A stretch of DNA of 64,000 nt from Beijerinckiaceae bacterium (GCA_903970475.1 CAJCIQ010000142.1:47219-111218), one strand, 5' to 3'; positions 7,285 through 16,186 are shown, counted from the first letter of the stretch. The notes: generated by a model from the sequence alone, not told the origin. Made by a program: numbers and translations.

Positions 7285-8724
7285 ATGAAACGTAAGATTT
7301 CGCTGATCATTACTTTGATGTGCGTCTGTGTAGTTTGCATAGTCGGATTGCAATTGTTCTGGAACGTCCAGAATTACCAGCATACGGTTAAGGCTTTCGA
7401 TCACGATGTCAATGAGGCCTTGGAAACGGCCGTGTCTCAGGAGCAGGACATTAGAAGGGAGGAAATTACCGGGCAATTCAAAAAGTGGTTATCGGATACG
7501 GCCTTGATCACCATTACCGCCGACCATCTATCCAGAGACAGCTCAACCGTATTTCATTTCAGAGAATCCCATGGGGCTGGGCGTCCGGTCAGTATGGGTT
7601 TTGTGGAGTTCAAGGAGCGATTAAATCATATCACCCCGGAGGCCAGGATGTTTTTCATCAATACCTTTTCGGAACACGTTGTGAAAAAGGACTTGAAAGC
7701 GGGGATCGTGTATTATTATACACAGCTGTTAGGAGATAGTTTAGAAAAAACATATTCCCTTAGTCATACGCAACCTTCCAGATTGGATTCGTTGCTCAGG
7801 ATTGCTCTGAGCCAAAAGGGAATCCATGAAAGCTTTTCGCTCAATCCTAAGCCAGTCAAAGGTGAATTCCTCACCCGGCCAGTGAAAACCAATCTAAGGG
7901 ATTTCGGTCCGCAGGCTCCTGTATACGCAGGTTTTACCCATCCCCAAACGTATTATGTCAAAACCATGAAATGGGTGATCCTTACTTCTCTTCTCTTAAT
8001 CATCATCAGCATTTGGTGCTTTGTGTATACTGCCCGGATCCTTCTGTCCCAGGAAAAGCTTAACCGGCTCAAAGATGATTTTATGCACAACGTTACACAC
8101 GAACTGGCTACACCTGTAACGTCTATTCAGGTGACAGCGGAGGCACTCCAAACGTTTAGTCATTCGCCTGAAAGACAATCCGAGTACCTGGATATCATCC
8201 GGGGGCAAGCCGGTAAATTGGAGTGTCTGATCGATCAGATACTGGGCGCAGCAGGTGGAAGCACCGCAGGCACTCCGGAGCCTGTATCTCTGAGTGCCTT
8301 GATGAAACAAACGCTCACCGACATCCAACCCTTGATGGATCAAAAGAAGGCAACCCTGGAGTTCAACAACTCAGAAATAATGGTGAGCGGAGACGCAGCG
8401 CGTCTGGGCATTGCATTTAAAAACATCCTGGACAACGCCCTTAAGTATAGCGAGGCCCCTGCACACATCCGCATAGACATCACGGTTCAGCCAACAGGTG
8501 CAGAAGTGCGCGTAGCCGATAACGGAATGGGAATACCTACGGAGTACAAATCACCTATTTTCGATCGTTTCTTTCGGGTGCCTCAGGGCAACCGGCACAA
8601 TGTAAAGGGATATGGCTTGGGTCTGAGCCAGGTGGCTCAAATCGTCAAGGAACATCAGGGGAAGGTGAGCGTCATAGACAATGTAGGTCAGGGAAGTGTT
8701 TTTATCATACAATTACCACTATGA
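7285..8724 (+). CDS. Membrane sensor histidine kinase
   Basis: 479 residues from the ATG at 7285 (MKRKISLIITL); an upstream in-frame start would put 16 charged residues before the first membrane helix and is less likely. TM1 spans about residues 5-26, a periplasmic sensor region follows to about 229, and TM2 is 230-250. The kinase core has the H-box HNVTHELATPV with His272, the N-box NILDNALKYS near 380, the G1 box VADNGMGIP near 411 and the G2 box GYGLGLSQV. The sensor part has no named domain that I recognise. The stop overlaps the response regulator start in an ATGA. The phased GTTAA repeats lie directly in front. Confidence 0.92.
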   Translation: MKRKISLIITLMCVCVVCIVGLQLFWNVQNYQHTVKAFDHDVNEALETAVSQEQDIRREEITGQFKKWLSDTALITITADHLSRDSSTVFHFRESHGAGRPVSMGFVEFKERLNHITPEARMFFINTFSEHVVKKDLKAGIVYYYTQLLGDSLEKTYSLSHTQPSRLDSLLRIALSQKGIHESFSLNPKPVKGEFLTRPVKTNLRDFGPQAPVYAGFTHPQTYYVKTMKWVILTSLLLIIISIWCFVYTARILLSQEKLNRLKDDFMHNVTHELATPVTSIQVTAEALQTFSHSPERQSEYLDIIRGQAGKLECLIDQILGAAGGSTAGTPEPVSLSALMKQTLTDIQPLMDQKKATLEFNNSEIMVSGDAARLGIAFKNILDNALKYSEAPAHIRIDITVQPTGAEVRVADNGMGIPTEYKSPIFDRFFRVPQGNRHNVKGYGLGLSQVAQIVKEHQGKVSVIDNVGQGSVFIIQLPL

Positions 8725-9398
8725 GCCATATACTTTTGGTGGAGGATGAGGTAGCCCTGGCCAGGGTGGTTCAGGACAGCCTGGAACAAACAGGCTACCA
8801 GGTGACGCATGCCATAGATGGAACGAAAGCCTATACCCTATTTTGTGGGCAGCCTTTCGATTGCTGCATCATAGATGTGATGTTACCGCTTACGGATGGT
8901 TTTACCCTAAGTACCCAAATCAGGGCCCAGGGGTCGGTTGTACCGATATTGTTTTTAACAGCCAGGTCCAGTACCCAGGATTTGGTGACGGGCTATCAGA
9001 GCGGAGGAAACGATTACCTGCGCAAGCCTTTCAGCCTGGAAGAACTCCAGTGGAGGATCAAAGAATTATTGAACCGGAAAAAGGACCCGGTAGCGGAAAA
9101 AGCGTCTGTTGTGTTGGGAAACACCTGTTTCATTCCCTACAAACAAACCCTTCAGTTGCCGGATGGAAAGGAAATAAAATTATCGCATAAGGAAACAGAG
9201 CTGCTCAGACTGCTTAGTCAGCATAAAAACAATATCCTGGAGCGAAAGCAGGCGTTGCTGGCGCTTTGGGGAGACGATAGTTTTTTCCATGGTAGAACAA
9301 TGGACGTATTTGTCACCAAATTGCGCAAGCATTTAAAAGGTGATCCCTCCGTTGAAATACTCAATATCCGGGGTGTGGGTTATAAATTAATTGGGTGA
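8721..9398 (+). CDS. OmpR-family response regulator
   Basis: 225 residues. Receiver domain with the acidic pocket in ILLVEDE, the phosphorylation site Asp52 in CCIIDVMLP, LTARS and the lysine in NDYLRKPFSLEEL. The C-terminal winged helix has KLSHKETELLRLLSQH, the recognition helix RTMDVFVTKLRKHL and the closing ILNIRGVGYKLIG. It is coupled to the kinase by a four-base overlap and forms a complete two-component system. Likely targets are its own promoter region and the divergent thioredoxin-DUF3738 operon (phased repeats at 7209-7244), and perhaps the small secreted protein gene just downstream. Confidence 0.94.
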   Translation: MSHILLVEDEVALARVVQDSLEQTGYQVTHAIDGTKAYTLFCGQPFDCCIIDVMLPLTDGFTLSTQIRAQGSVVPILFLTARSSTQDLVTGYQSGGNDYLRKPFSLEELQWRIKELLNRKKDPVAEKASVVLGNTCFIPYKQTLQLPDGKEIKLSHKETELLRLLSQHKNNILERKQALLALWGDDSFFHGRTMDVFVTKLRKHLKGDPSVEILNIRGVGYKLIG

Positions 9399-9407
9399 CA
9401 GCAAAAT

Positions 9408-9470
9408 TATCAAAATGATTTTGATATCTCCTGTGAAGCTATATCAGTAAGGATTAATTTCTTTTAATCC
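9408..9470. promoter_or_regulatory. Two inverted repeats upstream of the small secreted protein gene
   Basis: A 19-base AT-rich palindrome, TATCAAAAT-G-ATTTTGATA (9408-9426), and a second perfect inverted repeat, GGATTAA-N6-TTAATCC (9451-9470), lie just before the promoter at 9474. Either could be an operator or, for the first, the end of the response-regulator transcript. Confidence 0.4.
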
Positions 9471-9473
9471 CTT

Positions 9474-9503
9474 TTTGCACTGTGGGCAAAACGACTATCT
9501 TGG
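9474..9503 (+). promoter_or_regulatory. Bacteroidota-type promoter of the small secreted protein gene
   Basis: TTTG at 9474-9477, an 18-base spacer and TATCTTGG at 9496-9503, one base from the TAnnTTTG consensus. The leader to the ATG at 9530 would be about 23 bases. Confidence 0.6.
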
Positions 9504-9529
9504 CGACCTAAACTTTAAAATCTACAACT

Positions 9530-9847
9530 ATGAAAAAAGGTTTGCTTTTTTGCGCCCTTATCATGCTCATTTCCGTAGCCTCCTTTGCGCAGATCCGTAT
9601 CAGCATCGACGTTATCACCGGCAATCGTCCTCCTGCTCCCCAAGAACTGTCCGCTATGCAAGCTGAAGAAGCAAAACATCCCAACATTGCCAAATCCATG
9701 CACGACATTGAAAAAGCAATGAATGCACTACACAATGCACCAGATGATTTTGGTGGCCACAAAGGTCAGGCCGAAGCTGATCTCAAGGCTGCTTATATCT
9801 CTTTAAGAAAAGCTTTGTACTTCCGACTCTTCGTCGATACACACTAG
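9530..9847 (+). CDS. Small secreted protein of unknown function
   Basis: 105 residues with a clear signal peptide (MKKGLLFCALIMLISVASFAQ). The mature protein of about 84 residues is mostly helical and charged: a proline-containing start (TGNRPPAPQELSAMQ), then a helix SMHDIEKAMNALHNA, a glycine turn DDFGGHKGQ and a second helix AEADLKAAYISLRKALYFR. This gives a helical-hairpin shape. No family recognised. It has its own strong promoter with two palindromes in front and its own terminator behind, so it is expressed as a single, probably highly regulated message; the two-component system just upstream is a natural candidate regulator. Confidence 0.72.
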   Translation: MKKGLLFCALIMLISVASFAQIRISIDVITGNRPPAPQELSAMQAEEAKHPNIAKSMHDIEKAMNALHNAPDDFGGHKGQAEADLKAAYISLRKALYFRLFVDTH

Positions 9848-9878
9848 TCTTTATCGGTTAAGTGAATCATTATACTAA

Positions 9879-9904
9879 AACGCCCACCTTTCCAGGTGGG
9901 TGTT
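9879..9904 (+). terminator. Stem-loop terminator after the small secreted protein gene
   Basis: An 11-bp stem, AACGCCCACCT (9879-9889) with AGGTGGGTGTT (9894-9904), one G-T pair, four-base loop, followed by a T-rich tract. Confidence 0.75.
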
Positions 9905-10015
9905 CTGGTTTAGGCATTCTGCATTGTCCCCGGGGCTCCCCATATCCGACGTCCATTACCGAGTTGTTTTCCATTTCCGGGATGGCGCGATCAGCAAAGC
10001 GGAAAATATTTCATC

Positions 10016-11191
10016 CTAGCGACCCTTGAGGAATGGCTTTCCATTCAAAAGGTTCATTGCATTGACCCCCAAAGAGAAAACCGCCCTGTTGCCTGTATTC
10101 TCCAGTAGGATAACAGCCGTATGGCTGTCCAGATTTCGTAAAAAGATGGTGGCAATACTGGGAGCTCCTCCATTATGGGAAACGACCTCTCCGTTGGTTG
10201 AATCCATGTCAATCCCCCACCCTAAACCCTGGAAGATGGGCGCATGTTCTAAACAAACGGGTTTCCCATCCGTATAATGTGCAGGCGTAAACATTTCTTT
10301 AGTAAGTGCAGGGCTTAACAGCACACCTGAATACAACGCCTGATCGAAACGGATCATATCGGCAGCAGTACTAACCATTAACCCTGGCCCCACAATAGTT
10401 TGAAATGGATTATCAGGGTGAAAAACATCTTCATCCTGGGCTGTAAAAGCCCCGGACTGGGGAGGGTTATATCCAATGGCAATCTCCTTGGAGGGTCCAT
10501 TATTGCCACTTCTATTGGGATCATCCACGAAGGAGTCTGTCATATGGGCTGGCGTGCAAATGTGTTGTTTGACGTAAACAGGGAAAGGCATACTGGAAAC
10601 TTTCTCTACCAGTAAAGCCAGAAGCCCAATGCCTATGCTGGAATAATTCCAAGCTGTTCCGGATGGAGACACCAAAGATCCGCTTAGATTAAGGGCGGGT
10701 ATCAGATCATTAACGGTCAGGGCCATACCTTCTTTGGCATATGCCTGAAATATAGGCATGTCCGGCAGACCCGATGTATGGGTCAACAGTTGCCATATGG
10801 TGATGGCTGGATAGGGAAAATCTGGTATATACTTTTTTAGGGGGTCGTCCAGTTTAATTTTGCCTTGATCCACCAATTGCAACGCAGCCAAGGCGGTAAA
10901 GACTTTAGACAGAGAGGCCAGGGAGAATTTGGTATGCTCGTCTATCAACGCTTTGGTCTCGACATTGGCATAGCCAGTTTGATTCTGATAGATGATTTGT
11001 CCGTGATCCACCACCACAAAAATGCCGTTGAAGTGCAAATCAGGATCCTTTAGCGTGGCTTGGAACAGACTGTCCAGGGAATGACGTAGGTCTCCGACCT
11101 GCGCTGGTCGGGCGATAGACTCCACTTGACTGGCGGGCGGGGTCCCACCCCACATGCCTGCCATTAGAAGTGCATATAGAAATAATCTCAT
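10016..11191 (-). CDS. Serine hydrolase, beta-lactamase class C / esterase type
   Basis: 391 residues with an N-terminal signal sequence. The class C beta-lactamase/DD-peptidase fold is shown by the SxxK motif S93-L-S-K96 (TKFSLASLSKVFTALAAL), the following DDPLKKYIPDFP and ITIWQLLTHTSGLPD, the YxN-type motif as YSSIGIGLL, and the third box as HNGGAP. The YSS form and the histidine-glycine third box are usual in the broad esterase/peptidase members of the family rather than true AmpC enzymes, so antibiotic hydrolysis is not implied. Likely periplasmic. It is a single gene with its own promoter, next to an AraC regulator on the same strand. Confidence 0.88.
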   Translation of the reverse strand: MRLFLYALLMAGMWGGTPPASQVESIARPAQVGDLRHSLDSLFQATLKDPDLHFNGIFVVVDHGQIIYQNQTGYANVETKALIDEHTKFSLASLSKVFTALAALQLVDQGKIKLDDPLKKYIPDFPYPAITIWQLLTHTSGLPDMPIFQAYAKEGMALTVNDLIPALNLSGSLVSPSGTAWNYSSIGIGLLALLVEKVSSMPFPVYVKQHICTPAHMTDSFVDDPNRSGNNGPSKEIAIGYNPPQSGAFTAQDEDVFHPDNPFQTIVGPGLMVSTAADMIRFDQALYSGVLLSPALTKEMFTPAHYTDGKPVCLEHAPIFQGLGWGIDMDSTNGEVVSHNGGAPSIATIFLRNLDSHTAVILLENTGNRAVFSLGVNAMNLLNGKPFLKGR

Positions 11192-11207
11192 GGTAAGGAG
11201 TTTACAT

Positions 11208-11239
11208 CAAACCTAGGAAATATTTCGTACGTATGCAAC
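11208..11239 (-). promoter_or_regulatory. Promoter of the serine hydrolase gene
   Basis: On the minus strand GTTG (11239-11236), 20 bases, then TAGGTTTG (11215-11208), a perfect TAnnTTTG element. The ATG is at 11191, leaving a leader of about a dozen bases. Confidence 0.6.
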
Positions 11240-11259
11240 TCCTACCTATATATTCTTTG

Positions 11260-12264
11260 TTAAACCGCCTGTTTGCAGGTGCGCTGATAATCAACCGGAC
11301 TCTTACCAGTCCACTGTTTGAAGGCTCTGGAAAAAGAAGAAAATTCTTCAAATCCCAATAAATAGGAAACCTCCTTTACTGGATAAGTTCCCGCACTTAA
11401 AAAATGCTGGGCCAGTTGCTTCTTACAGTTCAAAGCCAGTTGCTGATAGCTTCCGCCCTCTTGTTGTAATTTCCTTTGCAAGCTACGGGCGCTCGTATGC
11501 AGGTTGGCAGCCATATCTTCCAAGCTGGGAATACCCAGATAGGCATTACGCATCAAATGGTATTCAATCTTCTGAGAGAAGGTTTGAGGTTTGGGCCCTT
11601 CCTGTTGTAGCTTCTCCAATAACAGCTTTTGCAATTCAAAATTAGCCGAGATCAACGGAAGGTCCTTATAACCCCCATCCAATACGATGCAATATTCAGT
11701 GCCGTGAACGATATGCTCCGTGCGAAACAGGCGGTAATACTCCTCAACGTGCACCACCTTTTTAAAGGGCATACGAACCAGGTCCGGTTGAATCTTTTTC
11801 CAAACCAATCCGTCCATCTCATGCAAGGTAAATACCATGCACAGGTCAATTACTTGGGAAAAGGCTATTGGGCAACTCTGCTGTAAAGAAGTATTGGGAT
11901 AAAAACATAGCTTAATCTTATTCCTGGATCCTACTTCTACTTCCATGGTAAAAAAATCAATCAATGTCCCTACCCGTTCTGCTGCATGGCGCAGCGCTTC
12001 CCCTACCGTACGGCTGGATTGCAAGACCTGCCCTATTATACCCAGGGCTGCCAACTGCATATATTCTCCAAAGTGAAGACCGAGGTGTTCATCCCCCGAT
12101 AAGGCTATGGCATTGGCCCAAAGCTGATTTACCTGAATGGCAGGCATAAATACCTCCTGATCCAGTTCTGCCTGTTTGATGCCCACCAACCGGCATAGGT
12201 ATCCGGGAGAAATGTCCCTTTCGGCCAGATAGGCCAGCAATGCTCTGACGACTCGGTAATTCAT
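11260..12264 (-). CDS. AraC-family transcriptional regulator (arabinose-binding-like N-terminus)
   Basis: 334 residues from the ATG at 12264. The N-terminal two thirds match the ligand-binding domain found in OruR/FtrB-type AraC proteins (VRALLAYLAERDISPGYLCR, MPAIQVNQLWANAIALSGDEHLGLHFGE). The C-terminal part is a double HTH: IPSLEDMAANLHTSARSLQRKL and VKEVSYLLGFEEFSSFSRAFKQWTGKSPVDYQ. An excellent -7 element ends only three bases before the ATG, so the message may start at the ATG itself. It is divergent from an alpha/beta hydrolase gene 114 bases away; regulator plus divergent hydrolase is a common unit, so that gene is the probable target. Confidence 0.9.
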   Translation of the reverse strand: MNYRVVRALLAYLAERDISPGYLCRLVGIKQAELDQEVFMPAIQVNQLWANAIALSGDEHLGLHFGEYMQLAALGIIGQVLQSSRTVGEALRHAAERVGTLIDFFTMEVEVGSRNKIKLCFYPNTSLQQSCPIAFSQVIDLCMVFTLHEMDGLVWKKIQPDLVRMPFKKVVHVEEYYRLFRTEHIVHGTEYCIVLDGGYKDLPLISANFELQKLLLEKLQQEGPKPQTFSQKIEYHLMRNAYLGIPSLEDMAANLHTSARSLQRKLQQEGGSYQQLALNCKKQLAQHFLSAGTYPVKEVSYLLGFEEFSSFSRAFKQWTGKSPVDYQRTCKQAV

Positions 12265-12267
12265 ATC

Positions 12268-12299
12268 CAAATATAAGTCGAAAATCGAATTGGCGCAAA
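12268..12299 (-). promoter_or_regulatory. Promoter placed for a leaderless AraC-gene message
   Basis: On the minus strand TTTG (12299-12296), 20 bases, then TATATTTG (12275-12268), a perfect match to the Bacteroidota consensus. Only three bases separate the element from the ATG at 12264. Confidence 0.6.
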
Positions 12300-12378
12300 A
12301 TGATAAATCAATGTCGTATTATACTAACACCTGAACCATGGCTTACACCGAGCTTTGAGGTATCAAAAAACAAACACT

Positions 12379-13200
12379 ATGTCTTACTTACAAACAGCAG
12401 ACGGTACCCAGTTATTTTATCAGGATCTAGGAAAAGGTGCTCCCATTGTTTTTGTCCATGGCTGGTGCATCAGCTCAGATTCCTGGGAATCGGTCATCAA
12501 TGAACTGCCTCAGCAAGGAGTACGCGTTATTGTCTATGATCAAAGGGGCTGCGATCGCTCGGACAAACCCGTGGATGGATACGATTATACCACACTAGCC
12601 CAGGACCTCCGGGACCTGATCGAACACCTGGACCTGCATGAGGTCACTTTGGTTGGGCATTCCCTGGGATGTGGTGTTGCTGCCCGGTATCTTTCCCGCT
12701 TTAACACCGGCAGGGTGGTCCGCAGTGTATGGACGGCACCAACTACACCTTTCGCGATTCAAACACAGGATAATCCCGATGGAATAGATCCGGCGATTTT
12801 CATTGAGTTGTTGGGACAGATTCGTGCCGATAGAGCAGGTTATGTTCAAAATTTAGCCCACCCATTTTTTGCAGGTCCTAAAGCCGAATTGCCTGTATCC
12901 AAAGCACTCCTGGAATGGGGCGTGAACATCACCATGTCTGCTTCACCCTTTGCCGCCTATAGCATGTTCTATACTTGTATCAACAGTGACCAAAGGGAAG
13001 AAATCAAAACGATACAGATACCCGTCCTTTTGCTGCACGGGGCCCTGGATATGAGTGCGCCACTTCACCTCACGTCCAAAAAGAGCCTGGATCTCCTGCC
13101 CAACGGTACTTTAAAAGTATATCCGGAAGGGGCCCATGGATTTTATATGGTAGAGGGGCCAAAGGTCAGAAAGGATATACTGGAGTTCATTAGTAAGTAG
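12379..13200 (+). CDS. Alpha/beta hydrolase of the non-heme chloroperoxidase/esterase type
   Basis: 273 residues, starting at the ATG at 12379 (MSYLQTADGTQLFYQDLGKG); an in-frame codon eight positions earlier is less likely. Core motifs: the oxyanion loop VFVHGWCISSDSW, VYDQRGCDRSDKP, the nucleophile elbow GHSLGCGVAARYL with Ser95, the acid strand IPVLLLHGALDMSAP and the catalytic histidine in PEGAHGFYM. These identify the perhydrolase/chloroperoxidase group, which hydrolyses esters or forms peracids; the substrate is unknown. No signal peptide, so cytoplasmic. It is divergent from the AraC regulator and has its own terminator. Confidence 0.88.
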   Translation: MSYLQTADGTQLFYQDLGKGAPIVFVHGWCISSDSWESVINELPQQGVRVIVYDQRGCDRSDKPVDGYDYTTLAQDLRDLIEHLDLHEVTLVGHSLGCGVAARYLSRFNTGRVVRSVWTAPTTPFAIQTQDNPDGIDPAIFIELLGQIRADRAGYVQNLAHPFFAGPKAELPVSKALLEWGVNITMSASPFAAYSMFYTCINSDQREEIKTIQIPVLLLHGALDMSAPLHLTSKKSLDLLPNGTLKVYPEGAHGFYMVEGPKVRKDILEFISK

Positions 13201-13219
13201 GATGTTGGTTTTGTGCAAC

Positions 13220-13245
13220 AAGGGTCGCCGGAAATGGCGGCCCTT
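13220..13245 (+). terminator. Terminator of the alpha/beta hydrolase gene
   Basis: A 10-bp stem AAGGGTCGCC (13220-13229) / GGCGGCCCTT (13236-13245), one G-T pair, with a six-base loop, 19 bases behind the stop. Only a short T run follows, so strength is uncertain. Confidence 0.6.
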
Positions 13246-13273
13246 TAGTATATTGCCCGCACAATAGCCAGCC

Positions 13274-13702
13274 ATGAACCTACACGAAGTCAACTTTGAA
13301 CTTTCTTTTCCTGTTCCGGTTGCTACGATCTGGAAAGCCTGGACGGATCCCGAAACCATGTTGAAATGGATTGGATCTGACCCCAATGGAAAAGGCCTGA
13401 AGGCCAGCATTAATTTAAAAGTGGGGGGCGAATACGAATTTACCTTTGAGAACTCAGATGGAGAAATGCATACCAACTATGGCACTTACCTGGAAATAGT
13501 ACCTATGACTTATCTGAAGTATGATTTTCATTGGGTAAGTGAACCAGGGTATACGTCTTATGTTGTAGTGGAATTGTCAGAGGATGACCAGGGTACTAAA
13601 ATGTACTTTACCCATAGCAGCCTCAGTCCGGAATCTGCGCACGATTATCAATACGGATGGGGCAGGACGTTTGAAAAGTTAGCGACCCTGGTGGCGGGCT
13701 AG
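13274..13702 (+). CDS. SRPBCC (AHSA1-like) domain protein
   Basis: 142 residues forming one START-like domain: FELSFPVPVATIWKAWTDPETMLKWIG at the front, LKVGGEYEFTFENSDG in the middle and the long C-terminal helix HDYQYGWGRTFEKLATLV. Such AHSA1-like proteins bind hydrophobic ligands in a deep cavity; the function of the small bacterial members is not known. No signal peptide. The last 24 bases overlap the end of the DinB-like gene on the other strand. Confidence 0.85.
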   Translation: MNLHEVNFELSFPVPVATIWKAWTDPETMLKWIGSDPNGKGLKASINLKVGGEYEFTFENSDGEMHTNYGTYLEIVPMTYLKYDFHWVSEPGYTSYVVVELSEDDQGTKMYFTHSSLSPESAHDYQYGWGRTFEKLATLVAG

Positions 13703-14029
13703 GGCTTCGTCTATTCGTTTCTTTTGATGCAGGTGATGCCTCATGTGCATAAACACACCGGTGAAGGGTCCCTGGATTTGTTTGTTTGGAAAACTACCGA
13801 GGGCAAACATTACCTTAGCCTCTTCATACATCTCCCTTTCTTTGTCTGTACCAGAAGCTAAACTTGCTTTGGCTTGATCCAGTTGCCGGCGGCTATTATC
13901 CAACAAATGGATATACACCTGGCCCATTGACCAGCTCTGTGGTTCAGGCTCCTCCAGCAGTTGATCTATGGTATATTGATCAAGAAAATCAATCCACTGG
14001 GTTATGGTCTCGTCAAAAGAAGGCTGCAT
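13679..14029 (-). CDS. DinB-like (DUF664/YfiT-type) protein
   Basis: 116 residues from the ATG at 14029. A four-helix DinB-superfamily fold: FDETITQWIDFLDQYTIDQLL, the metal-site histidine region SMGQVYIHLLDNSRRQLDQA and the C-terminal HMRHHLHQKKRIDEAL with several histidines. DinB-like proteins include thiol-dependent transferases and many of unknown role. On the minus strand a perfect -7 element TATCTTTG (14040-14033) ends three bases before the ATG, though no TTTG box was found at the right distance. The 3' end overlaps the SRPBCC gene. Confidence 0.78.
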   Translation of the reverse strand: MQPSFDETITQWIDFLDQYTIDQLLEEPEPQSWSMGQVYIHLLDNSRRQLDQAKASLASGTDKEREMYEEAKVMFALGSFPNKQIQGPFTGVFMHMRHHLHQKKRIDEALARHQGR

Positions 14030-14101
14030 AACCAAAGATAACTATTTCGTGCAACCGTTTGTCCAGGTGCGTTTTCAATAATTTCCTGCACCTTTAGTAG
14101 G

Positions 14102-16186
14102 ATGCGGACACTCCTATTTCTACTTGCCGGTATGCTCCCCTTTGCCCTCCGGGCCCAGCAGTCTAATCCCCCACCCTTTGTCATACCAGCATTGTCACAT
14201 TGGAAGGGCGGTCAAGGAGTGTTCATCCTGGAGCAAAACGCCTCCATCGTATATAACCCATCCCAGGCGGATAGTTTAGCGCCTATTGCCAAAGTACTCC
14301 AACAAGACCTTCGTACATGGATGACCGTTTCGGTAAGGGCTGGCCAACCTCAACCTGGAGATGTATTTTTACGTCTGGAACCGGAAGCGCGTTCGTTGAC
14401 AGTTGGAAACGGACCGGCAGGAGACAGCGCCTTGGCCGCCGTCACCGGACCGGTCGGAGCCCTCGGCCCTGAAGGCTATCAGCTCATCGCATCGGCACAT
14501 CAACTGCAAATACTTGCACCCAGGACCAAAGGTGTATTTTGGGCCACCCGTACCTTACTACAAGTACTTCAGCAGGACAACCTGCATGACCATTTTCCAT
14601 GCGGCTCCGCAGAAGATGCACCGGCCTATGCCATCCGGGGTTTTGTGTTGGATGACGGGCGCAAGTTTTTTACCCTGGATTTTTTACAACAATATGTAAA
14701 GCTGTTATCCTACTATAAGCTCAATGATTTCCATATCCACTTAAATGACAACGGCTTTAAAAAATACTTTCACAACAACTGGGATTCTACATACGCCGCC
14801 TTCCGCCTTCAAAGTGATACCTACCCTTCCCTGACGGCCAGAGATGGCTTTTACACCAAACAGGAATTCCGCGACCTACAAGCCCTGGCCAGGTCCTATG
14901 GTGTTAACATCGTACCGGAGATTGATGTACCCGCGCATGCGCTGGCTTTTACACACCTGCGTCCTGAGATCGGCTCCAAAAAATATGGTATGGATCATCT
15001 TGATTTAGACAATCCGGTTACTTATCAAGTGATAGATAGTGTATTCAGCGAATACCTTTCAGGTCCTAATCCAGTGTTTACGGGCCAGGAAGTCCATATT
15101 GGAACAGATGAGTATGCCAAGGAAGCTTCAGAGTCCTTCAGGGCATTTACCGATCACTATATCCGACTGGTGGAAAGCTATGGGAAATCAGCCCGGGTCT
15201 GGGGCGCGCTTACGCATGCCCAGGGAAAAACACCGGTTAAAGTGCAAGGCGTTACCATGAATGTATGGTATAACGGTTATGCTGATCCGGTAGCCATGAA
15301 AAAGCTGGGCTACCGCATCATTTCTACACCCGACGGATGGCTCTATATCGTACCCGCTGCTGGATATTATTATGATTATCTGGACCTGCAAGAATTATTC
15401 AACAAATGGGAACCCATTCAAGTTGGTGATGTGCGCTTTGAAAAAGGGGATCCACAGATACTCGGTGGTTCCTTTGCTGTCTGGAATGATATAGTAGGCA
15501 ACGGTATTACAGAAAAAGATGTGCATGATCGCGTATTTCCTGCCATGCAGGTACTCGCCCAAAAGATGTGGAGGGGAACGGACTCCTCCCTCACTTATGC
15601 TACTTTTTCGGCTGGCGCAAAACATTTAGGGGAATCTCCAGGGTACAATATGAGGGCCAAACTGCCATCCAAAAATGGAGTAGTCTACCAAAAAAGTTTT
15701 GCAGGCCCCCAGCAACCCAAAGGGCTGCATTTGGTGCCCGGCAAAAGCTACTCCCCTATCCCTTATTCAGAAATTGGATATGATTATAAAGTAACCTTTA
15801 GCATATGGCCGGAAAAGGATAACCAACCCGATGCAGTACTATTCTCCTCTCCCCATGCCAAGGTCAAACTCAGACAAGGCGGCAGTAACCAACTAGGCTT
15901 CTCCAGGGAAGGATACGATTATCAGTTTGATTATGCTGTTCCGCCAGCGCAATGGACTAAAATCACGATTACAGGCGACCATTTGGGCACCGCTCTTTAC
16001 GTGAATGATTCCCTGATCCAACGTTTGAATGAAGCGCGCATTGGCTTTCCCGGAGTGAAAGATTCCATTACTAAAGTCCAGACACTTGTTTTCCCCCTGC
16101 AACGTATTGGTGATAGCACCCATTCCTTTAAGGGTTATATCCGGGATGTGCTCGTGGAGGATGTTTCCATTACATTGCATGAATAA
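14102..16186 (+). CDS. GH20 beta-N-acetylhexosaminidase with C-terminal beta-sandwich
   Basis: 694 residues, exported (signal ending FALRAQQ). The GH20 N-terminal domain (about residues 40-170) includes ILAPRTKGVFWATRTLLQ; the catalytic TIM barrel follows (YAIRGFVLDDGRKFFTLDFL, NDFHIHLNDNGF, IVPEIDVPAHALAF) with the catalytic Asp336-Glu337 pair in HIGTDEYAKEA. About the last 150 residues form a concanavalin-like/LamG-type sandwich (FSIWPEKDNQPDAVLF, PAQWTKITITG, YVNDSLIQRLNE, FKGYIRDVLVED) that may bind carbohydrate. It releases terminal GlcNAc or GalNAc from glycans. It is unlike the other GH20 at 22029-24326, which has a PA14 domain. Single gene. Confidence 0.93.
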   Translation: MRTLLFLLAGMLPFALRAQQSNPPPFVIPALSHWKGGQGVFILEQNASIVYNPSQADSLAPIAKVLQQDLRTWMTVSVRAGQPQPGDVFLRLEPEARSLTVGNGPAGDSALAAVTGPVGALGPEGYQLIASAHQLQILAPRTKGVFWATRTLLQVLQQDNLHDHFPCGSAEDAPAYAIRGFVLDDGRKFFTLDFLQQYVKLLSYYKLNDFHIHLNDNGFKKYFHNNWDSTYAAFRLQSDTYPSLTARDGFYTKQEFRDLQALARSYGVNIVPEIDVPAHALAFTHLRPEIGSKKYGMDHLDLDNPVTYQVIDSVFSEYLSGPNPVFTGQEVHIGTDEYAKEASESFRAFTDHYIRLVESYGKSARVWGALTHAQGKTPVKVQGVTMNVWYNGYADPVAMKKLGYRIISTPDGWLYIVPAAGYYYDYLDLQELFNKWEPIQVGDVRFEKGDPQILGGSFAVWNDIVGNGITEKDVHDRVFPAMQVLAQKMWRGTDSSLTYATFSAGAKHLGESPGYNMRAKLPSKNGVVYQKSFAGPQQPKGLHLVPGKSYSPIPYSEIGYDYKVTFSIWPEKDNQPDAVLFSSPHAKVKLRQGGSNQLGFSREGYDYQFDYAVPPAQWTKITITGDHLGTALYVNDSLIQRLNEARIGFPGVKDSITKVQTLVFPLQRIGDSTHSFKGYIRDVLVEDVSITLHE

